Virus record (IMG/VR): IMGVR_UViG_3300010430_003214
Span: 1 to 20,541 of that record
Strand: one strand, 5' to 3'
DNA length: 20,541 bases
DNA from: a virus
Made by a program: the position numbers and the translations under genes. Positions 1 through 6,131 of this stretch are shown one piece after another. The notes under the pieces are model-generated. The model ran no database searches, was not told the DNA's origin, and saw nothing but the letters and a program-made list of their open reading frames with translations. Position 1 is the stretch's first letter. Every line of letters starts with the position of its first letter.

Positions 1-314
1 TAGCTTATGCTATATCTTATAAGGCACAAAAGTTCATTGAGGGATTTGCATCAGAGCATAAGCCACAAATCTTTTTGATTGGACACTATCATATGACAGG
101 TCAGTTCTTCATTCGAAACGTACATGCATATCTAGGTGGATGTTTTCAATCACAGACCCCATATCTGAGAGCAAAAGGTTTAATGCCACAAGTTGGGGGA
201 TGGATTGTTGAATTTGACATTGCATCAGATGGATGGTCAATTGAAGAAATTAATTCAAAATTGATACCATATTACAAACCTATAAAAGATGATTATAAAA
301 ATTACCCTAGATAA
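1..314 (+). CDS. Calcineurin-like metallophosphoesterase, C-terminal part
   Basis: The gene enters from the left edge: the frame is open from position 3 and ends with TAA at 312-314, giving about 103 residues. The visible part has the C-terminal metal-binding signature of calcineurin-like phosphoesterases, a hydrophobic strand followed by Gly-His-Tyr-His (FLIGHYH, codons 54-74), in which the histidines bind one of the two catalytic metals. This block normally lies near the end of the fold, so the N-terminal metal ligands (DxH, GD, GNH) must lie outside the window. Many T4-like phages carry such enzymes as DNA repair nucleases (gp47/SbcD type) or as stand-alone phosphatases. This short C-terminus without a capping domain fits a stand-alone enzyme better than gp47. 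An internal ATG at 99 is not the start, because homology extends upstream of it. The substrate cannot be told. Confidence 0.7.
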   Translation, partial: AYAISYKAQKFIEGFASEHKPQIFLIGHYHMTGQFFIRNVHAYLGGCFQSQTPYLRAKGLMPQVGGWIVEFDIASDGWSIEEINSKLIPYYKPIKDDYKNYPR

Positions 315-327
315 ACCCGATAGGGTA
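303..327 (+). terminator. Hairpin over the stop codon of the phosphoesterase gene
   Basis: TACCCTA (303-309) and TAGGGTA (321-327) are perfect inverted repeats with an 11-nt loop that contains the stop codon. An A-rich rather than T-rich stretch follows, so this is at best a weak terminator or an RNA-stabilising 3' hairpin. Confidence 0.3.
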
Positions 328-402
328 TAAAACCACTATTTTTGGTATGAAACGTAGGTAGTTTTTCTTATTTACCTACGTTTTATACCCGATAAGGTAT
401 AA
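315..402 (+). repeat. Direct repeats flanking a 17-bp hairpin
   Basis: ACCCGATAGGGTATAA (315-330) and ACCCGATAAGGTATAA (387-402) differ at one base in 16. Between them GGTATGAAACGTAGGTA (344-360) and TACCTACGTTTTATACC (373-389) pair over 17 positions with one G-T wobble around a 12-nt loop. The right arm can alternatively pair with 324-333 (10 bp) or with 396-402 (7 bp, loop CGATAA), so at least three exclusive folds are possible. The downstream bases are not a T-run, which argues against a plain intrinsic terminator. Function is not known. Confidence 0.6.
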
Positions 403-433
403 TGACACATTGCCCTAGTAAAGAAATAAATTT

Positions 434-479
434 AACCTCCTATGATATAAATATAAATGAGGAAATATTGTAGGGGGTT
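434..479 (+). promoter_or_regulatory. Hairpin masking the RBS of the 486 gene, with a late promoter inside
   Basis: Bases 434-448 pair with 465-479 over 15 consecutive positions, three of them G-U, around a 16-nt loop. The right arm holds the ribosome binding site TAGGGGGT (471-478) of the gene starting at 486. The late promoter octamer overlaps the left arm and loop, so a transcript starting near 459 would lack the left arm and leave the site free, while read-through RNA would mask it. Five T's after the right arm (478-482) mean the same stem could act as a terminator for upstream RNA. Confidence 0.5.
446..453 (+). promoter_or_regulatory. Late promoter, T4 type
   Basis: Exact TATAAATA, the -10 octamer recognised by T4 gp55-family sigma factors, 32 bases upstream of the ATG at 486. 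T4 late promoters have no -35 element and start about 12 bases after the first T, here near 458-460. A gp55 gene is present at 19346-19756, which makes this reading coherent. Confidence 0.7.
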
Positions 480-485
480 TTTATT

Positions 486-731
486 ATGAAAAAATTGTTA
501 ATTATTTTAGCGTTACTAGGACTTTTCATAGGAGGGTTTAACTACAAGGGGTATAATGTATTTATTATCAATGATGATGTTAAGAAGACCTCTATAGGCG
601 TAATCTTTAAAGATGGAGCAAAGGTTGCAACAGTTACAGGTGAACCTCTTTTAAAACTTTATAATGAAATGCTAAGAGAACATAAAAGTAAAATAATGAA
701 AGAACTTGGTCAAGGTGGAACTGAGATATAA
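486..731 (+). CDS. Small membrane-anchored or exported protein, unknown function
   Basis: An 81-residue protein. Residues 1-20 are Met-Lys-Lys followed by a leucine/isoleucine-rich stretch (LLIILALLGLFIGGF), a classic uncleaved signal anchor or signal peptide with no lipobox cysteine. The remaining 60 residues are polar with mixed strand and helix character and a charged helical end. AGGGGG at 472-477 is the ribosome binding site, inside a possible RNA hairpin. The stop codon overlaps the next ATG (TAATG at 729-733), so translation is probably coupled to gp15. Late expression suggests a role in virion assembly or cell-envelope changes at lysis. No family is recognised. It has only one membrane segment, so a standard multi-pass holin is unlikely, but a spanin-like or pinholin-like role cannot be excluded. 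Confidence 0.7.
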   Translation: MKKLLIILALLGLFIGGFNYKGYNVFIINDDVKKTSIGVIFKDGAKVATVTGEPLLKLYNEMLREHKSKIMKELGQGGTEI

Positions 732-1555
732 TGAAATCATATTACTACTACAAGGTTATAAGAAAGACTATCATCCAATTTCTAGATATATTCAATAATA
801 TCCAAATAGGTAGATATAGTGATGCAGCAGGAGCAGCAGATGGTGTGATACTTGAAGGACTATACGTTGTGCCTTTGAAATTTGGACCTAAACAAAAGAC
901 ATGGTATTGGATAAACGAAAGAAAAGATGATGAAATGTTACCTATTATATCTGTTACTTTACAGGGAGTAGAGTATGCATCTGAAAGACAAGTATCTAAA
1001 AGTGGTTATATTTGTAAAAGTAAAGACATAGATGCTGGAACCTTACAAAAGTTTCTCAATCCTATTCCTTATAATTTTAATTTCCAAGTAACCATATGGA
1101 GTTTACATATGGTTGATGTTGACCAAATTTTAGAACAGATTCTTCCATTCTTTACACCATATATACAAATCAGAATTGCTATACCGGAGTTATCTACAAC
1201 TTTAGATGAAAGGGTACAATTCAATGGAGCAACCCCTGATGTTACATTTGATATGTCGGATGAGGAAAGAAGAGTCTTGATGTGGAACCTTGATTTTCAA
1301 GTACAGGGTTATCTATTCCAACCCCTATTACCACAAGACGGTGATACTGCTGGATTTAAGATAATTAAAGAAATGATTATACAATACTACACCAAGTGTG
1401 GTTTATTTCTAGATAGAAGCAGTCAAACAGAATTTATGTCTGCTGCACCATCAGGTGGTTTATATACATCATGGACAAAGGGCATAACAGCATTACCAGA
1501 CCCAGACGCAGCATTACTATATAAATACGAACTATTTGAGGAACATTTAGAATGA
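731..1555 (+). CDS. 15: Tail sheath stabiliser / tail terminator (gp15-like)
   Basis: A protein of 274 residues; T4 gp15 has 272. gp15 forms a hexameric ring at the head-proximal end of the finished tail, caps the sheath and provides the surface for head attachment. The N-terminus shows the gp15 pattern: a run of Tyr and basic residues, then FNNIQIGR at residues 21-28 (FSNIQIKR in T4), a conserved Val-Pro strand (47-48), a Pro-Ile strand block at 71-83, and the segment DQILEQILPFFTPY at 131-144, which matches IVEQILPYFQPHF of T4. The C-terminal third is less conserved, as in the family. The start overlaps the stop of the upstream gene, and the end overlaps the next ATG by four bases (ATGA at 1552-1555). 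An exact late-promoter octamer lies within its last codons. Confidence 0.88.
   Translation: MKSYYYYKVIRKTIIQFLDIFNNIQIGRYSDAAGAADGVILEGLYVVPLKFGPKQKTWYWINERKDDEMLPIISVTLQGVEYASERQVSKSGYICKSKDIDAGTLQKFLNPIPYNFNFQVTIWSLHMVDVDQILEQILPFFTPYIQIRIAIPELSTTLDERVQFNGATPDVTFDMSDEERRVLMWNLDFQVQGYLFQPLLPQDGDTAGFKIIKEMIIQYYTKCGLFLDRSSQTEFMSAAPSGGLYTSWTKGITALPDPDAALLYKYELFEEHLE
1520..1527 (+). promoter_or_regulatory. Candidate late promoter inside the end of gp15
   Basis: Exact TATAAATA, 24 bases before the ATG at 1552. It encodes Tyr-Lys-Tyr in gp15, so chance is possible, but its distance to the next start matches the other late promoters here. Confidence 0.4.
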
Positions 1556-2106
1556 CAGATACAACAGCATGTATGGATGATGTAAGTGGAGGTATTGTTC
1601 TAGACAAGGCATCTCCAGCCAATTTTCATTTGGTGTTGCCTAATCTCCCACCAGACATCACAATAGCAGACACAGCAGAGTTAGTCATCAATATTTTTGG
1701 TACGGTTATTCCAGGAGTGAACTTAGATGTATTGGAACACTTTTGGGCTGGAGGGAAGTATCATGGTGATAGTGGTTTGATTTCATATGACCCATGGACT
1801 GTTGATTTTGTTGTTGATGCACAACTTTTAAATTGGCAGATTCTATACAGATGGTTAACCTATATCAATAATAACAAAGATATACGTGGTAGAATACCAC
1901 AAGAATATACTATTGACGCTACATTAAGGGTATTGGATAACTTCCAAAGAGAGATACTTAGAATATTCTTTACCAACTTATGGGTTAATACTCTGGGTGA
2001 AGTTAGGTTCAGTACAAGAGAAGGTGAACAAAACTTAGAGTGTCAAGCACAATTTATTTTTGATAGATATGAAGTACGTGACGATTCATGTCTCACTCCT
2101 ACCTAA
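1552..2106 (+). CDS. Tail-tube-fold structural protein (tube terminator or second tube protein)
   Basis: A 184-residue protein between gp15 and the sheath gene, overlapping gp15 by four bases. It is not gp19, but it shares a distinctive pattern with the gp19 of this window (residues 77-96): here WTVDFVVDAQLLNWQILYRW at 82-101, that is Trp-x-x-x-Phe-x-Val-Asp followed by two spaced Trp. It has an N-terminal strand ANFHLVLP at 23-30 and a C-terminal segment (about 141-176) with alternating strand character, both as expected for the two-sheet barrel of tube proteins. The T4 tail ends with the gp3 hexamer, a 176-residue tube terminator, so the size and the position next to gp15 fit a gp3 role. 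A minor tube subunit is the alternative. The family assignment is an inference from pattern, not a direct match to gp3. Confidence 0.6.
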   Translation: MTDTTACMDDVSGGIVLDKASPANFHLVLPNLPPDITIADTAELVINIFGTVIPGVNLDVLEHFWAGGKYHGDSGLISYDPWTVDFVVDAQLLNWQILYRWLTYINNNKDIRGRIPQEYTIDATLRVLDNFQREILRIFFTNLWVNTLGEVRFSTREGEQNLECQAQFIFDRYEVRDDSCLTPT

Positions 2107-2110
2107 ACTG

Positions 2111-2125
2111 AGAACTTATAGTTCT
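2111..2125. terminator. Hairpin between convergent genes
   Basis: AGAACT (2111-2116) and AGTTCT (2120-2125) form a perfect 6-bp stem with a 3-nt loop, between the stop at 2106 and the minus-strand stop at 2116-2118. There is no T-run on either side, so termination would be weak. Confidence 0.3.
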
Positions 2126-2325
2126 GATAGAAAAATATCATCAGGGTCTCTAGGGTCTTCCTTGACCTTTGTATAACCTATTAAATTCTTATAGATTTCC
2201 CTTATTTTCTTCCTTAACTCAAAGGGAATATCTACCTTACCTTGAACGTGTCTTATCATTTCCCTTTCATCAGAGGAGCACCTAAAACAATATGTCTCAC
2301 TTTTGTTCACTTTTCGCATATACAT
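2116..2325 (-). CDS. Small protein with its own late promoter, possible ribbon-helix-helix
   Basis: The only convincing minus-strand gene in the window. It encodes 69 residues and has an ideal ribosome binding site (AAGGAGGTT, complement of 2331-2339) 5 to 6 bases before its ATG, plus a minus-strand TATAAATA at 2345-2352. It fills the gap between the tube-fold gene and the sheath gene. The protein has a polar N-terminus with a short strand-like SETYCFRCSSDERE (9-22), a pair of cysteines (CFRC at 13-16), then two probable helices (about 20-30 and 34-49) and an acidic tail. A strand followed by two helices is the order found in ribbon-helix-helix regulators, but no signature proves it, and the CxxC could instead bind metal. 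An ATG two codons downstream is an alternative start. Function unknown. Confidence 0.72.
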   Translation of the reverse strand: MYMRKVNKSETYCFRCSSDEREMIRHVQGKVDIPFELRKKIREIYKNLIGYTKVKEDPRDPDDIFLSEL

Positions 2326-2344
2326 TGTATAACCTCCTTGAAAG

Positions 2345-2352
2345 TATTTATA
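2345..2352 (-). promoter_or_regulatory. Late promoter for the minus-strand gene
   Basis: TATTTATA on the plus strand reads TATAAATA on the minus strand, 19 bases upstream of the ATG at 2325. It is divergent from the sheath promoter, with 17 bases between the two octamers. Confidence 0.65.
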
Positions 2353-2369
2353 AAAAAGACTCTCAATTA

Positions 2370-2377
2370 TATAAATA
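2370..2377 (+). promoter_or_regulatory. Late promoter for the sheath gene
   Basis: Exact TATAAATA 41 bases upstream of the sheath ATG at 2419, in a short non-coding stretch. This is the place where a high-output late promoter is expected, because sheath and tube are needed in large copy numbers. Confidence 0.75.
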
Positions 2378-2418
2378 CATGTGAAGTTTTAATTTTTTTA
2401 TGTAGGGAGGAAAAAGGA

Positions 2419-4200
2419 ATGGCTTTTTATCTTAGTCCATTAGTTGACGTAAACGAAATTGACCTTACCACAACTATTCCAGCAGTAGCAACATCAGTTG
2501 GTTGTATTATCTTAAGGAACAGTTATAAAGGTCCAGAAAGAAAAACATGGTTAGTCACTTCTGAAGATGACTTAATCGACACATTTGGACAGCCTGTACA
2601 AAATGCATTTGGGTATCAAGACATACTTGCAGCTACAGGGTTCTTTAGATGGGGTACAAAACTCTATTGTACCAGAACAATGCCACAGTCTGCTACTTTT
2701 GCAGGGACTAAAGCTACGTCTGGTTCAGGGGTTAGTCCTTCAGTGTTTGACCCATTCACACTAGGCACAGCATATATCTTAGATGATTTTGCAAGTGAAG
2801 ACCCTGATAAATTCGATGAAGAAGTTACTGTTTCAGCACCTTATCCGTTTTATCTTATAGCTAACTCTAGGGGAGCATGGGGTAATCAAGTTAAGGTTGC
2901 AGTCGTTGACAGAACTACTTATAACGCAATTGCATCAGGAGGTCTACAATCCGGTGATTGGGTTGACCCAGATGAAGGTACTTGGGCAGCAGTTCAAGAT
3001 ACTGACAGTCCGTTATCAGATGATAAAGATTTCTTAATTCTTGTATACTCGCAAGACCAAGGCGAGACATCATTTACAAGAAAAGAAGAATGGAATGTTT
3101 CAACTGTTGAAGGTAGAGTAGATGATGAAGGTGTAACTACCTTTGCAGATACTATCATCAATCAGTCATCTAAATACATCAGAATTGCACTTAGACAAGC
3201 ACAAATAAATCAAGATATCGTAGTAGCAACTGCATTATTCCAGACGTTTGGTGGTGGAGTTGATAACCAAGGCGATTTAGTAGAAGATGCACAAATAATA
3301 CAAGACCTTGATTTGTATGAAAATGCTGAACAAATTGATGTCAATATCTTTATTGATTCCAATAAGTCTAATACAGTAAAAGCATACATGAATGATATTT
3401 GTGTATCTAGAATGGATGCTATGGCAGTTCTTGATTGTCCTAGAAATCTAGTTATTAACAATAGTGGAAATGAGACAGTTGACCTAATATCTTGGAGACA
3501 AGGTACAGGAACATATGTTGGTGATAACTTGAATATCAATACAAGTTACTCTGCCGTTTATGCAAACTGGTTAGAGATTTTCGATAAGTGGAATAACAGA
3601 TTTAGATGGGTGCCAGCAGCAGGTCACGTTGCAGGTATCTTTGCAAGAACAGATGATGTGACAGACCCATGGTTTGCACCAGCAGGATTCCAAAGAGCAA
3701 TTCTAAGTAGTATTAGAAGACTTGGATGGAACCCAACATTAGGTGATAGAGACCTTCTTTACAAGAATGGTCTTAATCCTATTGTAAGCTTTGCTGGTCA
3801 AGGCAAGGTTGTCTTTGGTCAAAAGACAATGCTTTATAGAAATTCCGCTTTCAATAGAATTAATGTTAGAAGACTTTTCATTATTCTAGAAAAAGCAATA
3901 GCAACAGCAGTCAAAAACTTTCTCTTTGAACCTAACGATGCAGTCACCAGACTACTCTTGGTGAATATGATTGACCCATTCTTAAGGGATGTTAGGGCAA
4001 GAAGAGGTATTTTTGACTTTCTAGTTGTTTGTGACACGACAAACAATACACCAGAACGAGTTGATAGAAATGAATTATGGTGCGATATTTATGTTAAGCC
4101 AACAAGAGCAGCAGAATTTATTGTACTTAACTTCATAGCTACCAAAACTGGTGCATCATTTACTGAAATTGCTGCACAGAGAGCAGGAAGAGCTAATTAA
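2419..4200 (+). CDS. 18: Contractile tail sheath protein (gp18-like)
   Basis: 593 residues from the ATG at 2419, which has AGGGAGG at 2404-2410. The open frame extends upstream to 2242, but that part overlaps the minus-strand gene, lacks a ribosome binding site and does not resemble a sheath N-terminus. The true N-terminus MAFYLSPLVDVNEID is typical of T4-like sheaths (short tail arm, then 'SPGV'-type and 'TIPAVATSVG' strands at about 20-30). The C-terminal domain, about residues 420-585, has the conserved sheath elements: a helix FNRINVRRLFIILEKAIATA (about 475-494), then FLFEPNDAVTRLLL and the final strand block with DIYVKPTRAAEFIVLNF. It is slightly shorter than T4 gp18 (659). Six subunits per ring surround the gp19 tube and contract during DNA delivery. 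It is followed after 22 bases by the tube gene. Confidence 0.95.
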   Translation: MAFYLSPLVDVNEIDLTTTIPAVATSVGCIILRNSYKGPERKTWLVTSEDDLIDTFGQPVQNAFGYQDILAATGFFRWGTKLYCTRTMPQSATFAGTKATSGSGVSPSVFDPFTLGTAYILDDFASEDPDKFDEEVTVSAPYPFYLIANSRGAWGNQVKVAVVDRTTYNAIASGGLQSGDWVDPDEGTWAAVQDTDSPLSDDKDFLILVYSQDQGETSFTRKEEWNVSTVEGRVDDEGVTTFADTIINQSSKYIRIALRQAQINQDIVVATALFQTFGGGVDNQGDLVEDAQIIQDLDLYENAEQIDVNIFIDSNKSNTVKAYMNDICVSRMDAMAVLDCPRNLVINNSGNETVDLISWRQGTGTYVGDNLNINTSYSAVYANWLEIFDKWNNRFRWVPAAGHVAGIFARTDDVTDPWFAPAGFQRAILSSIRRLGWNPTLGDRDLLYKNGLNPIVSFAGQGKVVFGQKTMLYRNSAFNRINVRRLFIILEKAIATAVKNFLFEPNDAVTRLLLVNMIDPFLRDVRARRGIFDFLVVCDTTNNTPERVDRNELWCDIYVKPTRAAEFIVLNFIATKTGASFTEIAAQRAGRAN

Positions 4201-4222
4201 AAAGGTTTAGGAGGAAAGAATA

Positions 4223-4774
4223 ATGGCAGGTTTCGATATTGACAGTTTTAGAGCAAACTTCCAAGCTGGAGCAAGAGCATACTTGTTTCAATGCAAGCCA
4301 ATGTTCCCACTACAGGTAACTAATGCTGATACAGACCAGTCTACATATCTTGTAAGAACATCCTCTTTGCCACTTTCAACCCTGGAAGAAATTCCAGTGA
4401 ACTGGCAAGGACATGATTACAAAATGGCAGGTAAATATACATTTACCGATTGGATTATCACATTCAATGTAGACCAAAATGCAGACATCTTGAAGTGGTA
4501 CATTGATTGGCAAAAGCTTATTCTAGACCCAACCTCTAACCAACATGGTGCGCCTTCAGATTATATGGTTGACCAAGTAGTAGAACTATTAGGTCTAGAC
4601 GGTGAACCAATTCTTAAGTATAAGTTGGTAGGGGCTTGGCCCGGAGAGGTTGCTGCTGTAAACTTGGATTATGCAACTAACGATACTGCACAGTTTGATA
4701 TCTCTTTTAGATATCAATACCATGTGGTTGACAGAGCAGTTGACTACTCAAGAGTTCTATCATTTGCTGGATAA
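4223..4774 (+). CDS. 19: Tail tube protein (gp19-like)
   Basis: A 183-residue protein (T4 gp19 has 163) directly after the sheath gene, the classical order. Hexameric rings of it stack into the inner tube through which DNA passes. Visible features are an N-terminal strand AYLFQCKPMFPLQV (19-32), the segment RTSSLPLSTLEEIPVNWQG (45-63) that matches the 'ssLP' interface region of tube proteins, WIITFNVDQNADILKWYIDW at 77-96, and a C-terminal strand block with FDISFRYQYHVV (about 158-169). The ribosome binding site is AGGAGG at 4209-4214. The sheath promoter at 2370 presumably drives it as well. Confidence 0.93.
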   Translation: MAGFDIDSFRANFQAGARAYLFQCKPMFPLQVTNADTDQSTYLVRTSSLPLSTLEEIPVNWQGHDYKMAGKYTFTDWIITFNVDQNADILKWYIDWQKLILDPTSNQHGAPSDYMVDQVVELLGLDGEPILKYKLVGAWPGEVAAVNLDYATNDTAQFDISFRYQYHVVDRAVDYSRVLSFAG

Positions 4775-4789
4775 TAGGAGGTTAGTAGT

Positions 4790-5080
4790 ATGACCGATTT
4801 AAAAGGGTGGGGCGAGAAAATCGCTGACAAGTATACAAAAATGTTGAATGAAGGTCTACTTGATGATAAAGTTGACTCACGTTCACAGCAATTGGAAAGA
4901 GTACGAGAACAAAATATATTACGTTTTGGTTCGGGCATCATGCATCTTGCTGATGCTCGTTCCAAAATTGATACAGCAGGTAAATTCCTAGAAGGTGGTT
5001 CTAAGAATGATGCTGAGTTAGCTTTAAAAGCAGCATTGATTGATATCAATGAAGCACTTAAAGAGATTGACGAAAAATAA
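4790..5080 (+). CDS. Small helical protein of the tail cluster, unknown
   Basis: A 96-residue protein with a strong ribosome binding site (AGGAGG at 4778-4783). It is charged, has no cysteine and no membrane segment, and is predicted almost wholly helical: helices at about 7-20, 28-42, 48-66 and 72-95, the last ending in the repeated Ala/Glu/Lys pattern of a surface or coiled-coil helix. The end is acidic and basic (IDEK). It lies between the tube gene and the gp26-like gene, where other tailed phages keep tape-measure chaperones or hub assembly factors, so an assembly role is a reasonable guess. I do not recognise a family. Confidence 0.7.
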   Translation: MTDLKGWGEKIADKYTKMLNEGLLDDKVDSRSQQLERVREQNILRFGSGIMHLADARSKIDTAGKFLEGGSKNDAELALKAALIDINEALKEIDEK

Positions 5081-5100
5081 TAAGTGAGAGGTAAAGAAAA

Positions 5101-5844
5101 ATGTCTGATTTCAAAAAATACTTGAATAAGTATGAATTCAAAACTGTATTACCTGGAAGTGGAGAAAAGCTAACATTTAAACCCATTACTACTGGTCAGA
5201 TGAAAGCATTACTCGTCCATGAAGGTGAAAAAGAATTAGGTGTGATAGAATTAATTCTAGACCAATTGATGCAAGAATGTATTGTTACACCTAAAAATTT
5301 TAATGTAGAGAACATGTACATTAATGACAGATTCTTCTTCTTGATTGAACTGAGGAAGTATACTAAGGGAACAACACATCAATTTGAATATAAATGTACT
5401 GAATGTGCTTCCCAGAGTTTGCAAACAGTAGACTTAAAAAATCTTAATGTCACAAAACTACCAAAGAAAGTTAATCATGTAGTTGAACTTAATGATGACA
5501 TCTCTGTGAACATTGACTTCCCTAGGCGAATAGACCAAAAGAATGCATATGAGGTTCTTAGGACATATGAAGGAAATCCAACAGAATCAATGCAAACGGC
5601 AGAACTTGGTATAATCATAACAGCATTAACTATTAATTCTGTTATAACCCCTGAAGGTGAAGACGAGAATATTTCAGTTGAAGATAAAATTTATCTTCTG
5701 GAAAACATCACTACAGAGTTGTATGAAAAAATAGCAAATTGGTCAACAACAAATTTTGGTGTAGATTTTTTCATGAATATAAAATGTAATTCGTGTGGTT
5801 ACTCACATAAGGTAGATATCCCACCAGAGAATTTTTTTTTCTAG
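5101..5844 (+). CDS. 26: Baseplate hub assembly protein / tape-measure chaperone (gp26-like)
   Basis: A 247-residue protein of the T4 baseplate-protein family that includes gp26 (208 residues in T4), needed to build the hub and tube initiation complex. The N-terminus, with the Tyr-x-Phe-Lys-Thr-Val-Leu-Pro-x-Ser-Gly block (11-21) followed by FKPITTGQMKALL (26-38), is the family signature. Two CxxC pairs, C99/C102 and C229/C232, are spaced to bind one zinc ion between the middle and the C-terminal end; T4-like marine phages often keep such pairs. It ends in Phe-Phe-Phe encoded by a run of nine T's, just before TAG at 5842-5844. That run could allow a -1 frameshift into the next ORF. The ribosome binding site is GAGAGGT at 5086-5092. 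The next large gene is the tape measure. Confidence 0.8.
   Translation: MSDFKKYLNKYEFKTVLPGSGEKLTFKPITTGQMKALLVHEGEKELGVIELILDQLMQECIVTPKNFNVENMYINDRFFFLIELRKYTKGTTHQFEYKCTECASQSLQTVDLKNLNVTKLPKKVNHVVELNDDISVNIDFPRRIDQKNAYEVLRTYEGNPTESMQTAELGIIITALTINSVITPEGEDENISVEDKIYLLENITTELYEKIANWSTTNFGVDFFMNIKCNSCGYSHKVDIPPENFFF
5832..5838 (+). promoter_or_regulatory. Candidate -1 ribosomal frameshift site
   Basis: The gp26-like gene is read as T TTT TTT across 5832-5838, a perfect X XXY YYZ slippery heptamer inside a T9 tract (5832-5840), one codon before the stop TAG. The -1 frame has no stop from 5811 to 6038. Ten bases downstream a weak stem, ATTACT (5849-5854) with GGTAAT (5859-5864), has a loop AATT. 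Slippage would fuse residues 1-246 to 67 further residues, giving 313 in total. Confidence 0.5.
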
Positions 5845-6041
5845 TGAGATTACTAATTGGTAATAATAGCATGGAAACATTGACGTATGAGCAGTTTCAA
5901 CTAGCTAGAAAAGCCAATATAAGCATTATGGAGAGTACAATGTTACCGGAATTTGAACGTGAAGCTTATGTTAATATGCTATTAAAAGATTTAAAACAAG
6001 AAGTAGATGCATTATCAAAAGCAACAAGTAGTAGAGTATAG
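5844..6041 (+). CDS. Short ORF in the -1 frame after gp26-like, probable chaperone extension
   Basis: The frame could start with GTG at 5844 (65 residues, overlapping the previous stop) or ATG at 5871 (56 residues). Neither has a convincing ribosome binding site, which is unusual here because nearly every other gene has one. The product from Met at 5871, METLTYEQFQLARKAN and onward, is mostly helical, with a conserved-looking middle (TMLPEFEREAYVNMLLKDL). Its frame is -1 relative to the gp26-like gene and joins it at a T9 tract, so it may be expressed as a C-terminal extension, like the T part of lambda G-GT or the E' part of P2. Independent translation coupled to gp26 termination is the alternative. 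The stop is followed by two hairpins before the tape measure. Confidence 0.6.
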   Translation: MRLLIGNNSMETLTYEQFQLARKANISIMESTMLPEFEREAYVNMLLKDLKQEVDALSKATSSRV

Positions 6042-6047
6042 CCACAC

Positions 6048-6065
6048 TTAGGTTTATATACCTAA
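6048..6065 (+). other. Small inverted repeat
   Basis: TTAGGT (6048-6053) and ACCTAA (6060-6065) are perfect inverted repeats around TTATAT, seven bases after the stop at 6041. It lies just upstream of a stronger terminator hairpin and may protect the 3' end or bind a protein. Function unknown. Confidence 0.35.
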
Positions 6066-6080
6066 AGGATTCCAAATATG

Positions 6081-6107
6081 GGGGGTCTCAAGGGCTTGAG
6101 ACACCCC
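6081..6107 (+). terminator. Terminator-like hairpin before the tape measure gene
   Basis: GGGGGTCTCAA (6081-6091) pairs with TTGAGACACCCC (6096-6107): eleven pairs, one bulged A at 6103 and a GGGC tetraloop. It is the most GC-rich hairpin in the window. The downstream ATTTCTATATTTT is only moderately T-rich, so it may attenuate rather than stop transcription and thereby lower tape-measure output relative to sheath and tube. Confidence 0.65.
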
Positions 6108-6131
6108 ATTTCTATATTTTAAGGAGAAATA

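Noticed and set aside
2242-2418. Longer start of the sheath gene
   Set aside because: The open frame reaches 2242, but it has no ribosome binding site there, overlaps the convincing minus-strand gene, and lies upstream of the late promoter. The ATG at 2419 has AGGGAGG and a typical sheath N-terminus.
4744-5049. 101-codon minus-strand frame
   Set aside because: It covers the small helical gene at 4790, which has a perfect AGGAGG and fits the operon. The antisense frame has no site.
5395-5800. DNA-binding zinc finger in the gp26-like protein
   Set aside because: The two CxxC pairs are 127 residues apart and belong to a known baseplate assembly family. A structural zinc site is more likely.
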